DNA of 64,000 bases from Acidicapsa ligni. Its GTDB lineage: Bacteria; Acidobacteriota; Terriglobia; Terriglobales; Acidobacteriaceae. The stretch covers positions 1-64,000 of the forward strand of contig NZ_JAGSYG010000003.1 in the NCBI RefSeq assembly GCF_025685655.1. Reading direction: 5' to 3'. A program made the position numbers and the translations under genes. The notes beneath the pieces were generated by a model. The model did no database searches. It was not told where the DNA came from and was given only the letters and a program-made list of their open reading frames with translations. Every line of letters begins with the position of its first letter. The first letter of the stretch is position 1. Of the stretch, positions 18,361 through 27,418 are shown one piece after another.

Positions 18361-19119
18361 TTAGCTCCCTGAATATGACGAGCCTGCCAGGCCGCGGTGG
18401 GCGGCCTGTCCCGCAAAGATTTTGCGGAGATCACGACGTGCTCTCAGTGCGCGAGATTTAGCGGCGGCAAGAGTGATTCCCAAGATCCTCGCAGTCTGTT
18501 CCATTGATAATTCCTCCCCGTAAAGCTTCCGGAGCACAATCCTTCTCGATTCTGGAAGTCTGTCGATATGCTTCCAAAGCAAGTGAACTAGTTCCGTGGA
18601 AAGATAAGCCTCCTCTGGAGTGAAGGACGAATCTGTCGGGTCAGGAAAAGTGTGAGAACCTTCGTCTCTCATAGGACCTTCAATTAAAATCGGCTGCGTC
18701 TTGGTTTTACGCAGATGCATAAGGCTCTGATTAATCGCAATCCTAGTTATCCAAGTGGAAAACTGCGATCGACCCTGGAACTGTTCCAGCTTGGTGAAGA
18801 TTTTTAGGGAACATTGCTGAACGATATCTTCCACATCGTGGCTATTCCGGACAATTTGAAAGACGGTTCGTTCGAGTCGCTTCTTGTGAGGTTCGAGCAA
18901 CAACTCAAACGCTCTCGGATCTCCGAGGCGAACGCGCCGTATGAGAGCAAATTCCGGACCAACTTCCGCCTGATGCTCGAATTCCCCGATGGCACCGATG
19001 GTTGAATCAAGAGCGGTGACGCTGTCGTTAGCGACTTCACATTGGGACGCATATCTCATTTCAACTGGTTGCCGTTCGAAGAGGGGGTAGTGCCACCTCA
19101 GACAGTATCGTGAGTTCAT
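18361..19119 (-). CDS. ECF-type RNA polymerase sigma factor
   Basis: Region 2 (LERTVFQIVRNSHDVEDIVQQ, then FSTWITRIAINQSLMHLRK) and region 4 (HIDRLPESRRIVLRKLYGEELSMEQTARILG and AAAKSRALRARRDL) are both clear, giving a group IV sigma factor. The first 55 or so residues are extra and not conserved; an ATG at 19059 (MRYASQ) is an alternative start. No anti-sigma gene is adjacent: the neighbours are the MFS carrier and a divergent universal stress protein. Control could be at the level of transcription or through a distant partner. Confidence 0.9.
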   Translation of the reverse strand: MNSRYCLRWHYPLFERQPVEMRYASQCEVANDSVTALDSTIGAIGEFEHQAEVGPEFALIRRVRLGDPRAFELLLEPHKKRLERTVFQIVRNSHDVEDIVQQCSLKIFTKLEQFQGRSQFSTWITRIAINQSLMHLRKTKTQPILIEGPMRDEGSHTFPDPTDSSFTPEEAYLSTELVHLLWKHIDRLPESRRIVLRKLYGEELSMEQTARILGITLAAAKSRALRARRDLRKIFAGQAAHRGLAGSSYSGS

Positions 19120-19266
19120 GCTGGAGGCAATCGTGTGTCCGCATTACCTGAGAGCCATTAATGGAAAGCCGTGATAGACACGCTTGCAGAAAAGAGGTAT
19201 CTACCAGATGTCATCGCAGCAACGCAGCGACATCGGCTAAGTTGTGAGCGGGACATAGGAGCCCAT

Positions 19267-20121
19267 ATGGATTATGTTCGCAAGATTCTCTTTCCCGTCG
19301 ACTTCTCTACACGGAGCTCGAACACCGCTAAACAGGTAAAAGTTTGGGCGAGCCGGTTGTCGGCAGAAGTAATCGTTATGCACGCGGTCGATCCGGCAAA
19401 CTTCTCGAACGATCCTGAACGGAACGCCATCGACTTCGAGGAACATACGCCTTTCTATATCGCGGAGGCGAAGCGCCTGATCGAGTTTTTTTGCGAGGAG
19501 CACCTCTCAGGTGTAAAGTTGACGACTTCGGTGGCCGCAGGGAGCACCCTGGGGATAATCAGCGATACAGCCGTCAGCGAGAGCGTCGAATTGATCATGA
19601 TCCCCAGGGGACATCATGGTTATGCGTCGCGATTTCTCCGGGATCCAATCGTGTCGGGGGTGCTCGACAAATGCCCAATGCCGGTATGGACTACGGAGCA
19701 TGATGAAAACCTGACCGATGCGGCACCACGGGCGATTCTTTGCCCTCTCGACATTGATCCTGACGTCTTCCTGGATGCTGAGAACGAAGGAATAATAGCG
19801 TTTCTGAAGATAATAGCCGCATCGTTTGATGCCACCGTGACCTGTTTGTACGTCTCCGGCTCGTCCGCTGAGAGAGATTCTGCTGTTGAGGCGCGAGCAG
19901 CTACGATGAGAGATTCCCTGGGCACCTTCGCCAAATTTGAGAGAGCAGGCGGCAACGTGCAAGACGCAATTCGGCGAGCCATGGCCGAAGAGAAACCAGA
20001 CCTCGTCATCATGGGAAGGACCCGGAGCGGAGAAGCTGGCCTCACTCCACAGAGACACATCCTGCAGATTGACCATGTCTCCTCGTGCCCTGTGATAAGC
20101 GTGGGGCCTCAAATGAAATAA
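19267..20121 (+). CDS. Tandem universal stress protein (UspA domains)
   Basis: Two Usp domains in one chain (about 1-135 and 155-284). The first begins MDYVRKILFPVDFS with a Shine-Dalgarno GGAG before the ATG at 19267, which I prefer over the in-frame start at 19171. The second ends with an ATP-loop-like MGRTRSGEAGL and a C-terminal CPVISVGP; the GxxGx9G(S/T) motif is degenerate in both halves (MIPRGHHGYASRFLRDPIV in the first). The family binds ATP or AMP and supports survival under stress. It is divergent from the ECF sigma gene and upstream of Dps, which fits a general stress locus. Confidence 0.85.
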   Translation: MDYVRKILFPVDFSTRSSNTAKQVKVWASRLSAEVIVMHAVDPANFSNDPERNAIDFEEHTPFYIAEAKRLIEFFCEEHLSGVKLTTSVAAGSTLGIISDTAVSESVELIMIPRGHHGYASRFLRDPIVSGVLDKCPMPVWTTEHDENLTDAAPRAILCPLDIDPDVFLDAENEGIIAFLKIIAASFDATVTCLYVSGSSAERDSAVEARAATMRDSLGTFAKFERAGGNVQDAIRRAMAEEKPDLVIMGRTRSGEAGLTPQRHILQIDHVSSCPVISVGPQMK

Positions 20122-20792
20122 GACCGTAGAAGCTTGTGAAACGCAGTAAATCAAATGGCGCGGGTCCGGCTAATATTCGGCCCATCATCGATGTTTTTGT
20201 ACGGGGCTACAATCTGCCTCGTTGGAACAGAGATAGGGCCGGAGCCTATCGCGGGTGTCATCGGGCTTCTATTCATTTGATTGTCTTTGGGTGGACAACT
20301 TGCGTCTGAGGACCGAAGAAACGTTCATTTACGGCCTCTTCACACAATGACTGGAAAACCTCCACATTTCCTTCAGGGTTTCAGCTCACCTGAAGCCTAG
20401 ACTCCTCCTTACGATACGAATTTGAACAGGCGCGAGACGGATGAACATGGTTTGAAACTTCGCCGTTCTCGACCTCGGAGGAACTCTTGGCATGACCCAG
20501 TTGACCGCACTCACTGCAGTCTCTTGCGACGGTATGATTCATGGTTTTTACATCATCAAGAGGCCAACTTTAAAAGTCGTCCCGGGGCACCGAATGGCAT
20601 GTGCACAACACGCGCGGATGAGGTCAATCAAGCGTTGCTGGGTTCCTGCAGAGCTAAACGTGAGACCAAAGCGTGGGGTCGGCGGTGTATGTACCGCGCC
20701 GGTGCGTCTGCCGGTACTTGAAGAATATCGATCGGCTTAGTCAGACTTCGTGGTTCGGAATCAATTGTTGAGAAATGTTGACGGAGAATTTC
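20122..20792 (+). other. Intergenic region upstream of dps
   Basis: About 670 bp with no convincing gene; short frames on the plus strand (20422-20740) have no recognisable content. There is an inverted repeat CTTCAGG (20371-20377) and CCTGAAG (20389-20395). A weak imitation of the 11-bp heptamer pattern (TCCACAT at 20361, TTCAGGG at 20372) lies more than 400 bp before dps. The dps Shine-Dalgarno (GGAG) is at its right end. Confidence 0.5.
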
Positions 20793-21275
20793 ATGCAAAT
20801 TGATAGCACTCTGGAAATTGCGCCTGATGCCGTAAAGCGCTTGTCCCTCGAGCTCAAAGTGCTCCTGGCAGATATATTCGCGCTTTACCTTAAGACAAAA
20901 AACTTTCATTGGCATATGCGAGGGCCGCACTTTCGGGACTACCACTTGCTCTTGGATGAGCAGGCCGATCAACTCTTTGCGATGACCGATGAGATCGCTG
21001 AGAGGGCCAGGAAGCTGGGTGGGCCGACGTTAAAGTCAATAGGCGACATCACCCGCCACCAGAGAATCAAGGACTGCGATAGAGAGCAGGTTCCAGCAGA
21101 GTCGATGCTTACTGAGTTGCTAGGCGACAACCAGAGCGTAACAACATGGCTCCGGTCCGCTCACGTCCTTTGCGAAGAATTCCATGACGTCGCTACCGCC
21201 AGCCTAATCGAGAACTGGATTGATCAGACGGAGCGTCGCACTTGGTTTCTTGCAGAGACCATCGAAGCCGACTAG
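20793..21275 (+). CDS. dps: Dps-family ferritin-like DNA protection protein
   Basis: A 160-residue four-helix ferritin-like protein. The ferroxidase motif typical of Dps is present (KNFHWHMRGPHF, then DYHLLLDEQADQLF), and the C-terminal helix carries ENWIDQTERRTWFL. Dps dodecamers oxidise and store iron using peroxide and shield DNA in stress. Start at 20793 (MQIDSTLEI) has GGAG six bases before it; an ATG six codons upstream lacks one. The N-terminus is short and not Lys-rich, so direct DNA binding is uncertain. It sits between a universal stress protein and a DUF1348 gene. Confidence 0.93.
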   Translation: MQIDSTLEIAPDAVKRLSLELKVLLADIFALYLKTKNFHWHMRGPHFRDYHLLLDEQADQLFAMTDEIAERARKLGGPTLKSIGDITRHQRIKDCDREQVPAESMLTELLGDNQSVTTWLRSAHVLCEEFHDVATASLIENWIDQTERRTWFLAETIEAD

Positions 21276-21373
21276 AGACGATCATCCGAAAGAAGTTTTG
21301 AAGTAAACCCAAGCCGAGTCGACCGATTGCTCCTCTGATCGGCACGATCAACGGCAAAATACAAGGAGAAACA

Positions 21374-21847
21374 ATGAGCGAACCTACGCAACAGCTTGTA
21401 CCCCCATTCACTCGTGAGACCGCCATCCTGAAGGTGCGCAAGGCGGAAGACAATTGGAATACCCGAACCCCGCAGCATGTAGCGTTGGGATATACGCCTG
21501 ACAGCTGGTGGCGCAATCGCGCTGAATTCATCAACGGTCGCGAGGAGATTGTGCGTTTCCTGACGCGCAAATGGCAACGCGAACTGGAATACCGTTTGAT
21601 TAAGGAACTCTGGGCATTTGACGGAGCGCGGATCGCGGTTCGATTTGCCTATGAATTCCGTGATGATTCTGGGCAATGGTATCGCGCGTATGGAAATGAA
21701 AACTGGGAGTTCAATGCTGAAGGAATCATGCATCATCGCCATGCGTGCATCAACGACGTGCGCATTGACGAGTCCGATCGCCTCTTCCACTGGCCATTGG
21801 GCCGGCGCCCTGACGATCACCCCAGCTTGAGCGATCTCGGTCTCTAG
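21374..21847 (+). CDS. DUF1348 / SnoaL-like (NTF2-fold) protein
   Basis: 157 residues matching the DUF1348 pattern, a nuclear-transport-factor-2 fold family of unknown function: [44 protein letters not shown] and [18 protein letters not shown] lies five bases before the ATG. The protein is soluble and follows dps by about 100 bp on the same strand. Members often appear near oxidative-stress genes; the biochemical role is unknown. Confidence 0.88.
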   Translation: MSEPTQQLVPPFTRETAILKVRKAEDNWNTRTPQHVALGYTPDSWWRNRAEFINGREEIVRFLTRKWQRELEYRLIKELWAFDGARIAVRFAYEFRDDSGQWYRAYGNENWEFNAEGIMHHRHACINDVRIDESDRLFHWPLGRRPDDHPSLSDLGL

Positions 21848-21971
21848 GGCGCGGGAAAACGTCCATGGGGGAGCACAACTACCGAAGATGACGAGGCAAG
21901 TTGGACGGCCGCTGAATCCCTCATGTAACTGCGTCGAATACAAAACCGGATACCTATGGGTGCGAACAACA

Positions 21972-22008
21972 CTGATGCGAGCAGGGAGACAGTTTCCTCA
22001 CGCATCAG
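21972..22008 (+). promoter_or_regulatory. Inverted repeat upstream of the FixJ-like regulator
   Basis: CTGATGCG (21972-21979) and its exact complement CGCATCAG (22001-22008), 21 bases apart, 56 bp before the regulator start. Possible operator for autoregulation; the long spacing makes an RNA hairpin less likely to be tight. Confidence 0.4.
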
Positions 22009-22063
22009 GTTGTCGCACTGATAGCGATTTTTAATACTATGTTTCAAAAAAGGCGGTATACCC

Positions 22064-22828
22064 ATGCACATCACATCCCAAGTGCAGGGCGGCCTGGGGT
22101 CTGAGCACGGGTCGACATCTTCATATTGCGAACCTAGGCCAACTCGGGTTCGGGACGTCGCCTACGTGATCGACGTCGAACCCATATTGTGGGAGCCCTT
22201 GACTCGACTCGCAGGTTTGATCGACATGGACCTGGTGGGCTTCGATTCCCCTGAACTGTTCCTGAGGTATAGCCGACGTGACGAATCCTCATGCCTCATC
22301 CTTAACCTTCATTGCCATGATCACGAGGGATTCATTCAGCAGTGCAGGTTGGCAGCCGAAGCTTCCCCACCGGTTGTCTTCATCTGCGGTCACGAAGACG
22401 TGGCAGCAGCTGTCCGCGCACTTAAGTCCGGTGCGGTTGAGCTGTTAACACTTCCGATCGATCCAATAGACCTGGCCGAAGCCGTGCTTACCGCTTTCGC
22501 TCTGGATCGCAGGCAGCGACGTCATAGAGCGGCGAGGGAGAGCCTGCGACAACGACATGAGCTTCTGACGCCAAGGGAGCGGGAGGTGCTGCCTCTCGTC
22601 GCCAAGGGTCTTATGAACAAGCAGGCCGCTGCAGTTCTTGGCATTTCTGAGACCACACTTCAGATTCACCGGAGTCAGGTGATGCGAAAGATGCAGGCAG
22701 ACTCGGTCGCGGAACTCGTTCGTATAGCTGCGACACTCCACATCCCTGTATGGTCTGACACGGATTCTGATACAGGGGATTTCCCGAGTCTGGAGTTGCT
22801 GGCTACATTGCGTGATAGGTGGTCATAG
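22064..22828 (+). CDS. FixJ/LuxR-type regulator with degenerate receiver domain
   Basis: Residues 32-145 have the fold pattern of a FixJ receiver and residues 165-235 a LuxR helix-turn-helix (LTPREREVLPLVAKGLMNKQ, SETTLQIHRSQVMRKM). All phosphorylation residues are altered: the acidic pair is Asp37-Val38-Glu39, the phospho-acceptor Asp is Asn81 (LILNLHCHD), the switch Thr is Cys108 (VVFICGH) and the conserved Lys is Leu130 (LLTLP). It therefore cannot be phosphorylated in the normal way and probably responds to something else or works constitutively. No histidine kinase is nearby. Its 3' end overlaps the convergent large regulator by 6 bp. Confidence 0.85.
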   Translation: MHITSQVQGGLGSEHGSTSSYCEPRPTRVRDVAYVIDVEPILWEPLTRLAGLIDMDLVGFDSPELFLRYSRRDESSCLILNLHCHDHEGFIQQCRLAAEASPPVVFICGHEDVAAAVRALKSGAVELLTLPIDPIDLAEAVLTAFALDRRQRRHRAARESLRQRHELLTPREREVLPLVAKGLMNKQAAAVLGISETTLQIHRSQVMRKMQADSVAELVRIAATLHIPVWSDTDSDTGDFPSLELLATLRDRWS

Positions 22829-25800
22829 CGAGCCCATGGCCAGCTCCCTCTGATATTCGTGATCGTCTACGAGAACTTTCGCAACCAGAGCGGAGGCTAG
22901 GAATTTCTTCCTGAGGGGATGTTCGGGGCTCAAGGAATTAGCCAATGTGAGTATCGCTGCATTCGCTGCATCCTGGTGGGTTTGCGCCAATCCTCTGTCA
23001 TCGAGCGCCATATGCAGTTGGGACGCCACCGCATGAACACGCCAGGCAGCCAGGGGTATTTGGTACTCTCCAATCAGACGAAGCGCGTCAGACACAAAGC
23101 TAGCGGCAGAGACGAGATTCCCCTGTGCCAGTGCCACTCGAGCGGATGCCTCCAGCGCCAGGGCGGAATAGGTATGCTTCTCTGTAGTCAGGGCGAGCGA
23201 CAAAAAAAGATTCGCCGCAGTTTCCGCCTCCCCGAGATTTCCTTCGGAGAGCCACAGTTCTGTTAGTGCCGAGAGCAGTGGCAAGCGGAAGCACCAATCA
23301 AGAACCATCAGGCCTTCGGCCATCTCGCTCTGTATCTTCATCAGCATCGATGAACCATGATCGCGATTTCCCAGCGCCACATGCGCTGACCCCGACAGTA
23401 TGCGGGCCATTCGCGCTACGGCAGAACTGCTAAACTCCTCACCTATTTGCTCCAACGACTCACTAGTAGCAATTACCTCATGAAAGTCTCTAGCGTGAAA
23501 GTAAACCCATGCCCGGTTGAGCCGGAGAATTTTTGCGGCAAACGTGTCCCCGTTTTTCACAGAAGTGACGAGAGATCTATCAAGAGCATCCAACGCCTGA
23601 CCCCACTCACCGACAAATAAGAGCGCCCGTGGCAGGTAGAAATGAGCCCTCTGATAATCAATGCTGAGGAAAGGATCACCTTCGGAGGCTTGTTTCGATA
23701 GAGCGGTCAAACCCTCAATAAGGGATTCAAGCGACTCCTGATACTCAGACGACGCCCACTGGATGATCCCGTACTGGATCGTCTGAGGAGCCAATTCTGC
23801 TGGATCGACCTGCTCCCGTATTCTCCGGAATGACTGTCGTAACTGATCGGCCTGAACTGGATCCCAACCGGATGTACAAGCAAAGATGAAGTTACAAGTC
23901 ATCTCCATGCGCGTTCGAAGGAGGGAGTCAGGGAGCGTTGCGATCACCTCTGACGCGCGCCTGGCAGTTTCGAAAGAACGCTGCCCATCCTGAGTCAACA
24001 GGCATCCGGCCAGATTGAGCAGGGCCCTCGCGCACACTTCTGCGTGGCCGTATGCTGAGGCTCTCTCATATAGACCCTCGTAAGCTTCAACACACCTTGG
24101 ATCGAAACAGGCAACGTATAAAGTCGCCAGACGTTCCAATATCTCCAGCTCGATCCTTCGGCTATCCACCTCCGAGATGCGAGTCACCAGCTCGCGGGCG
24201 CGTTTCAGCAAAGCGATCGCCTCGCGATGGGCATACCGCCGCTCCGAATTCTCGGCGGCCAGCCTCAGGTAGTGCACCGTTCGCTTCCAATCGGAAGCAT
24301 GTTCGAAGTGGAGCGCTATTTCCGCTGCCACCTCCTCCAGGTGCCCTTTGTGAATCTCTTCGAGCTGAATTCCGATCAGCTTGTGACGAGTGGACTTGCG
24401 GCCAGGAGATTGCCTGTCATAAAGCACATCCCGATAGAGGACGTGCACGAATTGATAGGACCATACTGTCGATCCGTTGGGAAGTTGATGCTCAGGTGCT
24501 GCACGTAAGATTTGGTTTCGGATCGCCAGTTGATGACAAATGTCCTCGACCTCCTGGTAGGTGTGATCCGTCGCAGGAGCGATAACCGCAGGGGAAAAGA
24601 CAGATCCTTCTACGCTCGCAACCTCGAGAATTCTGCGTTCCCTTGTCTCGAGAGTGTCGATTTGGGCCTCCAAAACGCGCTTCAAGCTTAGCGGAATGTC
24701 CATATCCAGTTGATCCAATGGAGTCCTTAAGAGCAGCTCGCCCGCTTCCTTGACCAAAAGACCCTGTTCCAGGCTGTGTTCTAACGCGGCCACCATGAAA
24801 AGAGGGTTTCCTTCGGAACGTCTGTAAAGAAGATTGGCCAGTTCGGTTCTGAGTTCCGGCTGCGAAGTCAGCTGGCTTATATACTCGACGACGTCAGACT
24901 GGGTCAGGCCAGACAGGCTAATTTCAGTACAAAGCCGACGTGCAAGAAGCTCTTCTTTCAAAACTGCGATCGGATTGCCATTCAGAAACGCCTCGAGTGG
25001 GCGAAACGTGCCAACGAGCATCACTCTCGCCGGCGTATGCCGACGGGCAAACTCAGAAATGACATCAACTGAGGCACGGTCTACCCATTGCAGATCATCG
25101 AGGACGAGAATCAGCGGCCGAGACTCGCCCACCGACTCCAGGGCATCCAGGACCTCACGCAACATTCTTCCACTCGTCGCCGACCGCACGTCGGGGTCGA
25201 GTGCTGCTCGCTCCTCACGACTGATCAGATCCGAGAACTGTACGATGCACGTCGGAGCCTTCATCTTAAAGATCTCTACGATTGGCTTCCCGCCGTCCCT
25301 GCACAGATCTCCAATGGCTTTCAGGATAGGGAAGTATGGCTCCTGCACCCCATAGCCTTCGATACAGTATCCCCAGGTCGTGTAGGACGCTCCCAAGCCC
25401 TGCGCCTGGCGCAGGAACTCTCGACAGAGCGCCGTCTTTCCCATCCCTGGTTCTCCCGTAACAAAGACCAATTGGCGGATACCGGTAAGTACCGCACGGT
25501 AACACTGGTTAAGCTTCGCAAACGCCGAATCTCGACCCACAAGGTTTCCCGACGAGTTGGAGGTCTGCTGTAAGTTCACTACCTCTCTGTGGTCGACTTT
25601 GGTGATGAAGCGATACCCCCGTCGAGATACGGTTTCTATAAATCGTGGCTTTCGGGCGCTGTCCCCCAGCGCGGCTCTAACGTCACGGATATGGCTAGAT
25701 AACACTTCCGGCTGAACGAACGTGTCCGGCCATACCTTCTCCATCAGTTCGTTGTGCGTGACCAACTTTCCAGCGTTTGCAACAAGAAATTGGAGAACAG

Positions 25801-25912
25801 AGAAGGCCTTCGGCGGCAAGTGAATCCGCTCCTCCTTTCCCGCAGAGTTCCGTAACAGGCATTGGTTAATTGAGTCGAGGCTATATGGTGAGAATCTGTA
25901 CATGGAACGCAC
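22823..25912 (-). CDS. Winged-helix/AAA-ATPase/TPR transcriptional regulator (paralogue 2)
   Basis: A 1,029-residue paralogue of the gene at 10484-13531 with the same order: OmpR-type winged helix (1-107; PPKAFSVLQFLV, VWPDTFVQPEVLSSHIRD, SRRGYRFITKV), AAA ATPase with Walker A GEPGMGKT (153-160) and Walker B LVLDDLQWVD, then TPR-like helices to the end. Start could also be the third-codon-later ATG (MYRFSPY). It is divergent from the AraC regulator and convergent with the FixJ-like gene. Having two such proteins 10 kb apart in one stress-gene region suggests duplication and related DNA targets. Confidence 0.88.
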   Translation of the reverse strand: MRSMYRFSPYSLDSINQCLLRNSAGKEERIHLPPKAFSVLQFLVANAGKLVTHNELMEKVWPDTFVQPEVLSSHIRDVRAALGDSARKPRFIETVSRRGYRFITKVDHREVVNLQQTSNSSGNLVGRDSAFAKLNQCYRAVLTGIRQLVFVTGEPGMGKTALCREFLRQAQGLGASYTTWGYCIEGYGVQEPYFPILKAIGDLCRDGGKPIVEIFKMKAPTCIVQFSDLISREERAALDPDVRSATSGRMLREVLDALESVGESRPLILVLDDLQWVDRASVDVISEFARRHTPARVMLVGTFRPLEAFLNGNPIAVLKEELLARRLCTEISLSGLTQSDVVEYISQLTSQPELRTELANLLYRRSEGNPLFMVAALEHSLEQGLLVKEAGELLLRTPLDQLDMDIPLSLKRVLEAQIDTLETRERRILEVASVEGSVFSPAVIAPATDHTYQEVEDICHQLAIRNQILRAAPEHQLPNGSTVWSYQFVHVLYRDVLYDRQSPGRKSTRHKLIGIQLEEIHKGHLEEVAAEIALHFEHASDWKRTVHYLRLAAENSERRYAHREAIALLKRARELVTRISEVDSRRIELEILERLATLYVACFDPRCVEAYEGLYERASAYGHAEVCARALLNLAGCLLTQDGQRSFETARRASEVIATLPDSLLRTRMEMTCNFIFACTSGWDPVQADQLRQSFRRIREQVDPAELAPQTIQYGIIQWASSEYQESLESLIEGLTALSKQASEGDPFLSIDYQRAHFYLPRALLFVGEWGQALDALDRSLVTSVKNGDTFAAKILRLNRAWVYFHARDFHEVIATSESLEQIGEEFSSSAVARMARILSGSAHVALGNRDHGSSMLMKIQSEMAEGLMVLDWCFRLPLLSALTELWLSEGNLGEAETAANLFLSLALTTEKHTYSALALEASARVALAQGNLVSAASFVSDALRLIGEYQIPLAAWRVHAVASQLHMALDDRGLAQTHQDAANAAILTLANSLSPEHPLRKKFLASALVAKVLVDDHEYQRELAMGSL

Positions 25913-26266
25913 CGTGAACGCTGCGACCTCTTTTCAAAAGAGCGGTCCAAAACAACCGTTCTTATGAATGCCGGTGTTGCAGCGATCGCTCCCTTCTGCT
26001 TCCGAACTTTCCGGAAAGCGCTACCAGCGCAGATGTCGAAAACAGAGTCGATGGAGCCAGCGATATCATCGAACATGCACGCTTGTGAGGAATGAAAATG
26101 CAGTCACGAGGCCATCACTGAAACGGCGTGATGGCTGCGATGTCTGCCCTAATACCAGCTAACCTCATCTTCTCGATCTGAGAAAGGAATCTCAAGAGGG
26201 CAATAGGGTATTCTTGCTGAATCGAGAGGATTCTTGCTGGAATATGAAGCCTCCGAGTGAGTCTAC
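25913..26266 (+). other. Divergent intergenic region between paralogue 2 and AraC gene
   Basis: 354 bp, no gene seen. It holds a 12-bp palindrome CTTTCCGGAAAG (26007-26018), a GCGATCGC palindrome (25982-25989) and the AraC-side direct repeat listed separately at 26210. Confidence 0.5.
26210..26240 (+). promoter_or_regulatory. Direct repeat, 20-bp period, upstream of AraC gene
   Basis: ATTCTTGCTG at 26210-26219 and again at 26230-26239. Two direct half-sites about two helical turns apart are the usual shape of an AraC-family operator. They lie just before the AraC start at 26267, so negative or positive autoregulation is plausible. Confidence 0.45.
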
Positions 26267-27232
26267 GTGAAACAAGGTGCAACAGCTCGCGGCTCGATGA
26301 ACCTCTCCAGCAGTGGAGCGATGGTCCCGCATATCTCGGAACAGGTCGAAGCCAAACGATTATTCGTCAGGATTGGCGATCGCCATGTCCCCCTCTTCGA
26401 GGCCCAGCCGATACTGGATAGTCTGAAGTCACCCTGGCATGGGCTGATTCTGGAGAAACACCACCATATGGGTTGCGAGATCCCGGTGCATGACCACGAG
26501 ACACTCTGTTTGCATTTGCAAACCGGCGGCCAAGTGGATATGGAGTGGTTTTGTTCTGGCAAATCCGGAATGCTGCGCTCAACGCCAGGCAGTATGATGC
26601 TGTTGCCGGCGGGCACACGAGATTCGGTTATTTGGCATGGATCTGCCCAGAGAATCGTCGCCGGAATCGAGCCCGCCCTGCTGAAGAACGCAGCGGAACA
26701 AATGGAAATCAAAGGTTTCTGTGATTTCAACCTGCGCTGGGCGTTTCGAGACCAGCAGCTGGAGATGCTGTTGGTCGAAATGAACCGGGAGATGAGATCG
26801 GGCTGGTCCATGGGTGGGCTCTACGGCGACCTGTTGGGTATGGCACTTTCGGTTGCTCTCATTCGCCGATATGGCGAACTCTCAACCCGCATCCCACCAG
26901 CAAAGGGAGGTCTATCCAGGCTGCACCTCAACCGGGTACTGACATATATCGAAGAGAATCTGAACAAAGAGATTCGTTTGGAAGATCTGGCTGAGCTCAA
27001 TTCCATAAGCCGTTTTCACTTCGCGCGTTCTTTCCGAGACTCTCTGGGAGAGACCCCCTATCAATTCATTCTCAAGAAGCGGGTTCAGCGCGCAAAGGCC
27101 CTTCTTCAGCTACCCCGCACTTCGATTGCCGAGATCGCAAAGATCAGTGGGTTCTCCGATGCGAGTCAATTTACGCGCATGTTTCGGAAGATCACAGGCG
27201 TGACACCCCAGACGTGGCGAAGAAACGCATAA
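26267..27232 (+). CDS. AraC-family transcriptional regulator
   Basis: 321 residues. The N-terminal half is a cupin-like sensor (HHHMGCEIPVHDHETLCLHLQ, LLPAGTRDSVIWHG). The C-terminal 100 residues form the double helix-turn-helix: IEENLNKEIRLEDLAELNSI with HFARSFRDSLGETP, then AEIAKISGFSDASQFTRMFRK. Start codons at 26267 (GTG), 26297 and 26321 are all possible; none has a strong ribosome site. It stands upstream of the carbonic-anhydrase-like gene and near the minus-strand ALDH/isochorismatase group. Target and ligand are unknown. Confidence 0.9.
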   Translation: MKQGATARGSMNLSSSGAMVPHISEQVEAKRLFVRIGDRHVPLFEAQPILDSLKSPWHGLILEKHHHMGCEIPVHDHETLCLHLQTGGQVDMEWFCSGKSGMLRSTPGSMMLLPAGTRDSVIWHGSAQRIVAGIEPALLKNAAEQMEIKGFCDFNLRWAFRDQQLEMLLVEMNREMRSGWSMGGLYGDLLGMALSVALIRRYGELSTRIPPAKGGLSRLHLNRVLTYIEENLNKEIRLEDLAELNSISRFHFARSFRDSLGETPYQFILKKRVQRAKALLQLPRTSIAEIAKISGFSDASQFTRMFRKITGVTPQTWRRNA

Positions 27233-27418
27233 CGATCGGCGCCCGTACTATCGAGGCTTCGTCTTAACAGATACCTCGCACGCTCTCAAGAACAGGCCGC
27301 GGACGTATTCCTCCGGTTCGCCCATTTTTCGAGGTATTCAGTCCCTCCACTCATTACAGGCAAACCATTAATGTGAATCCACTATTGTTTCCCCGCGATC
27401 GAAGCGCTACTGTGGCGA

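Noticed and set aside
20350..20378. A fifth triple heptamer set, upstream of dps
   Set aside because: Matches are only 4-5 of 7 and it lies more than 400 bp before the gene; too weak to count.
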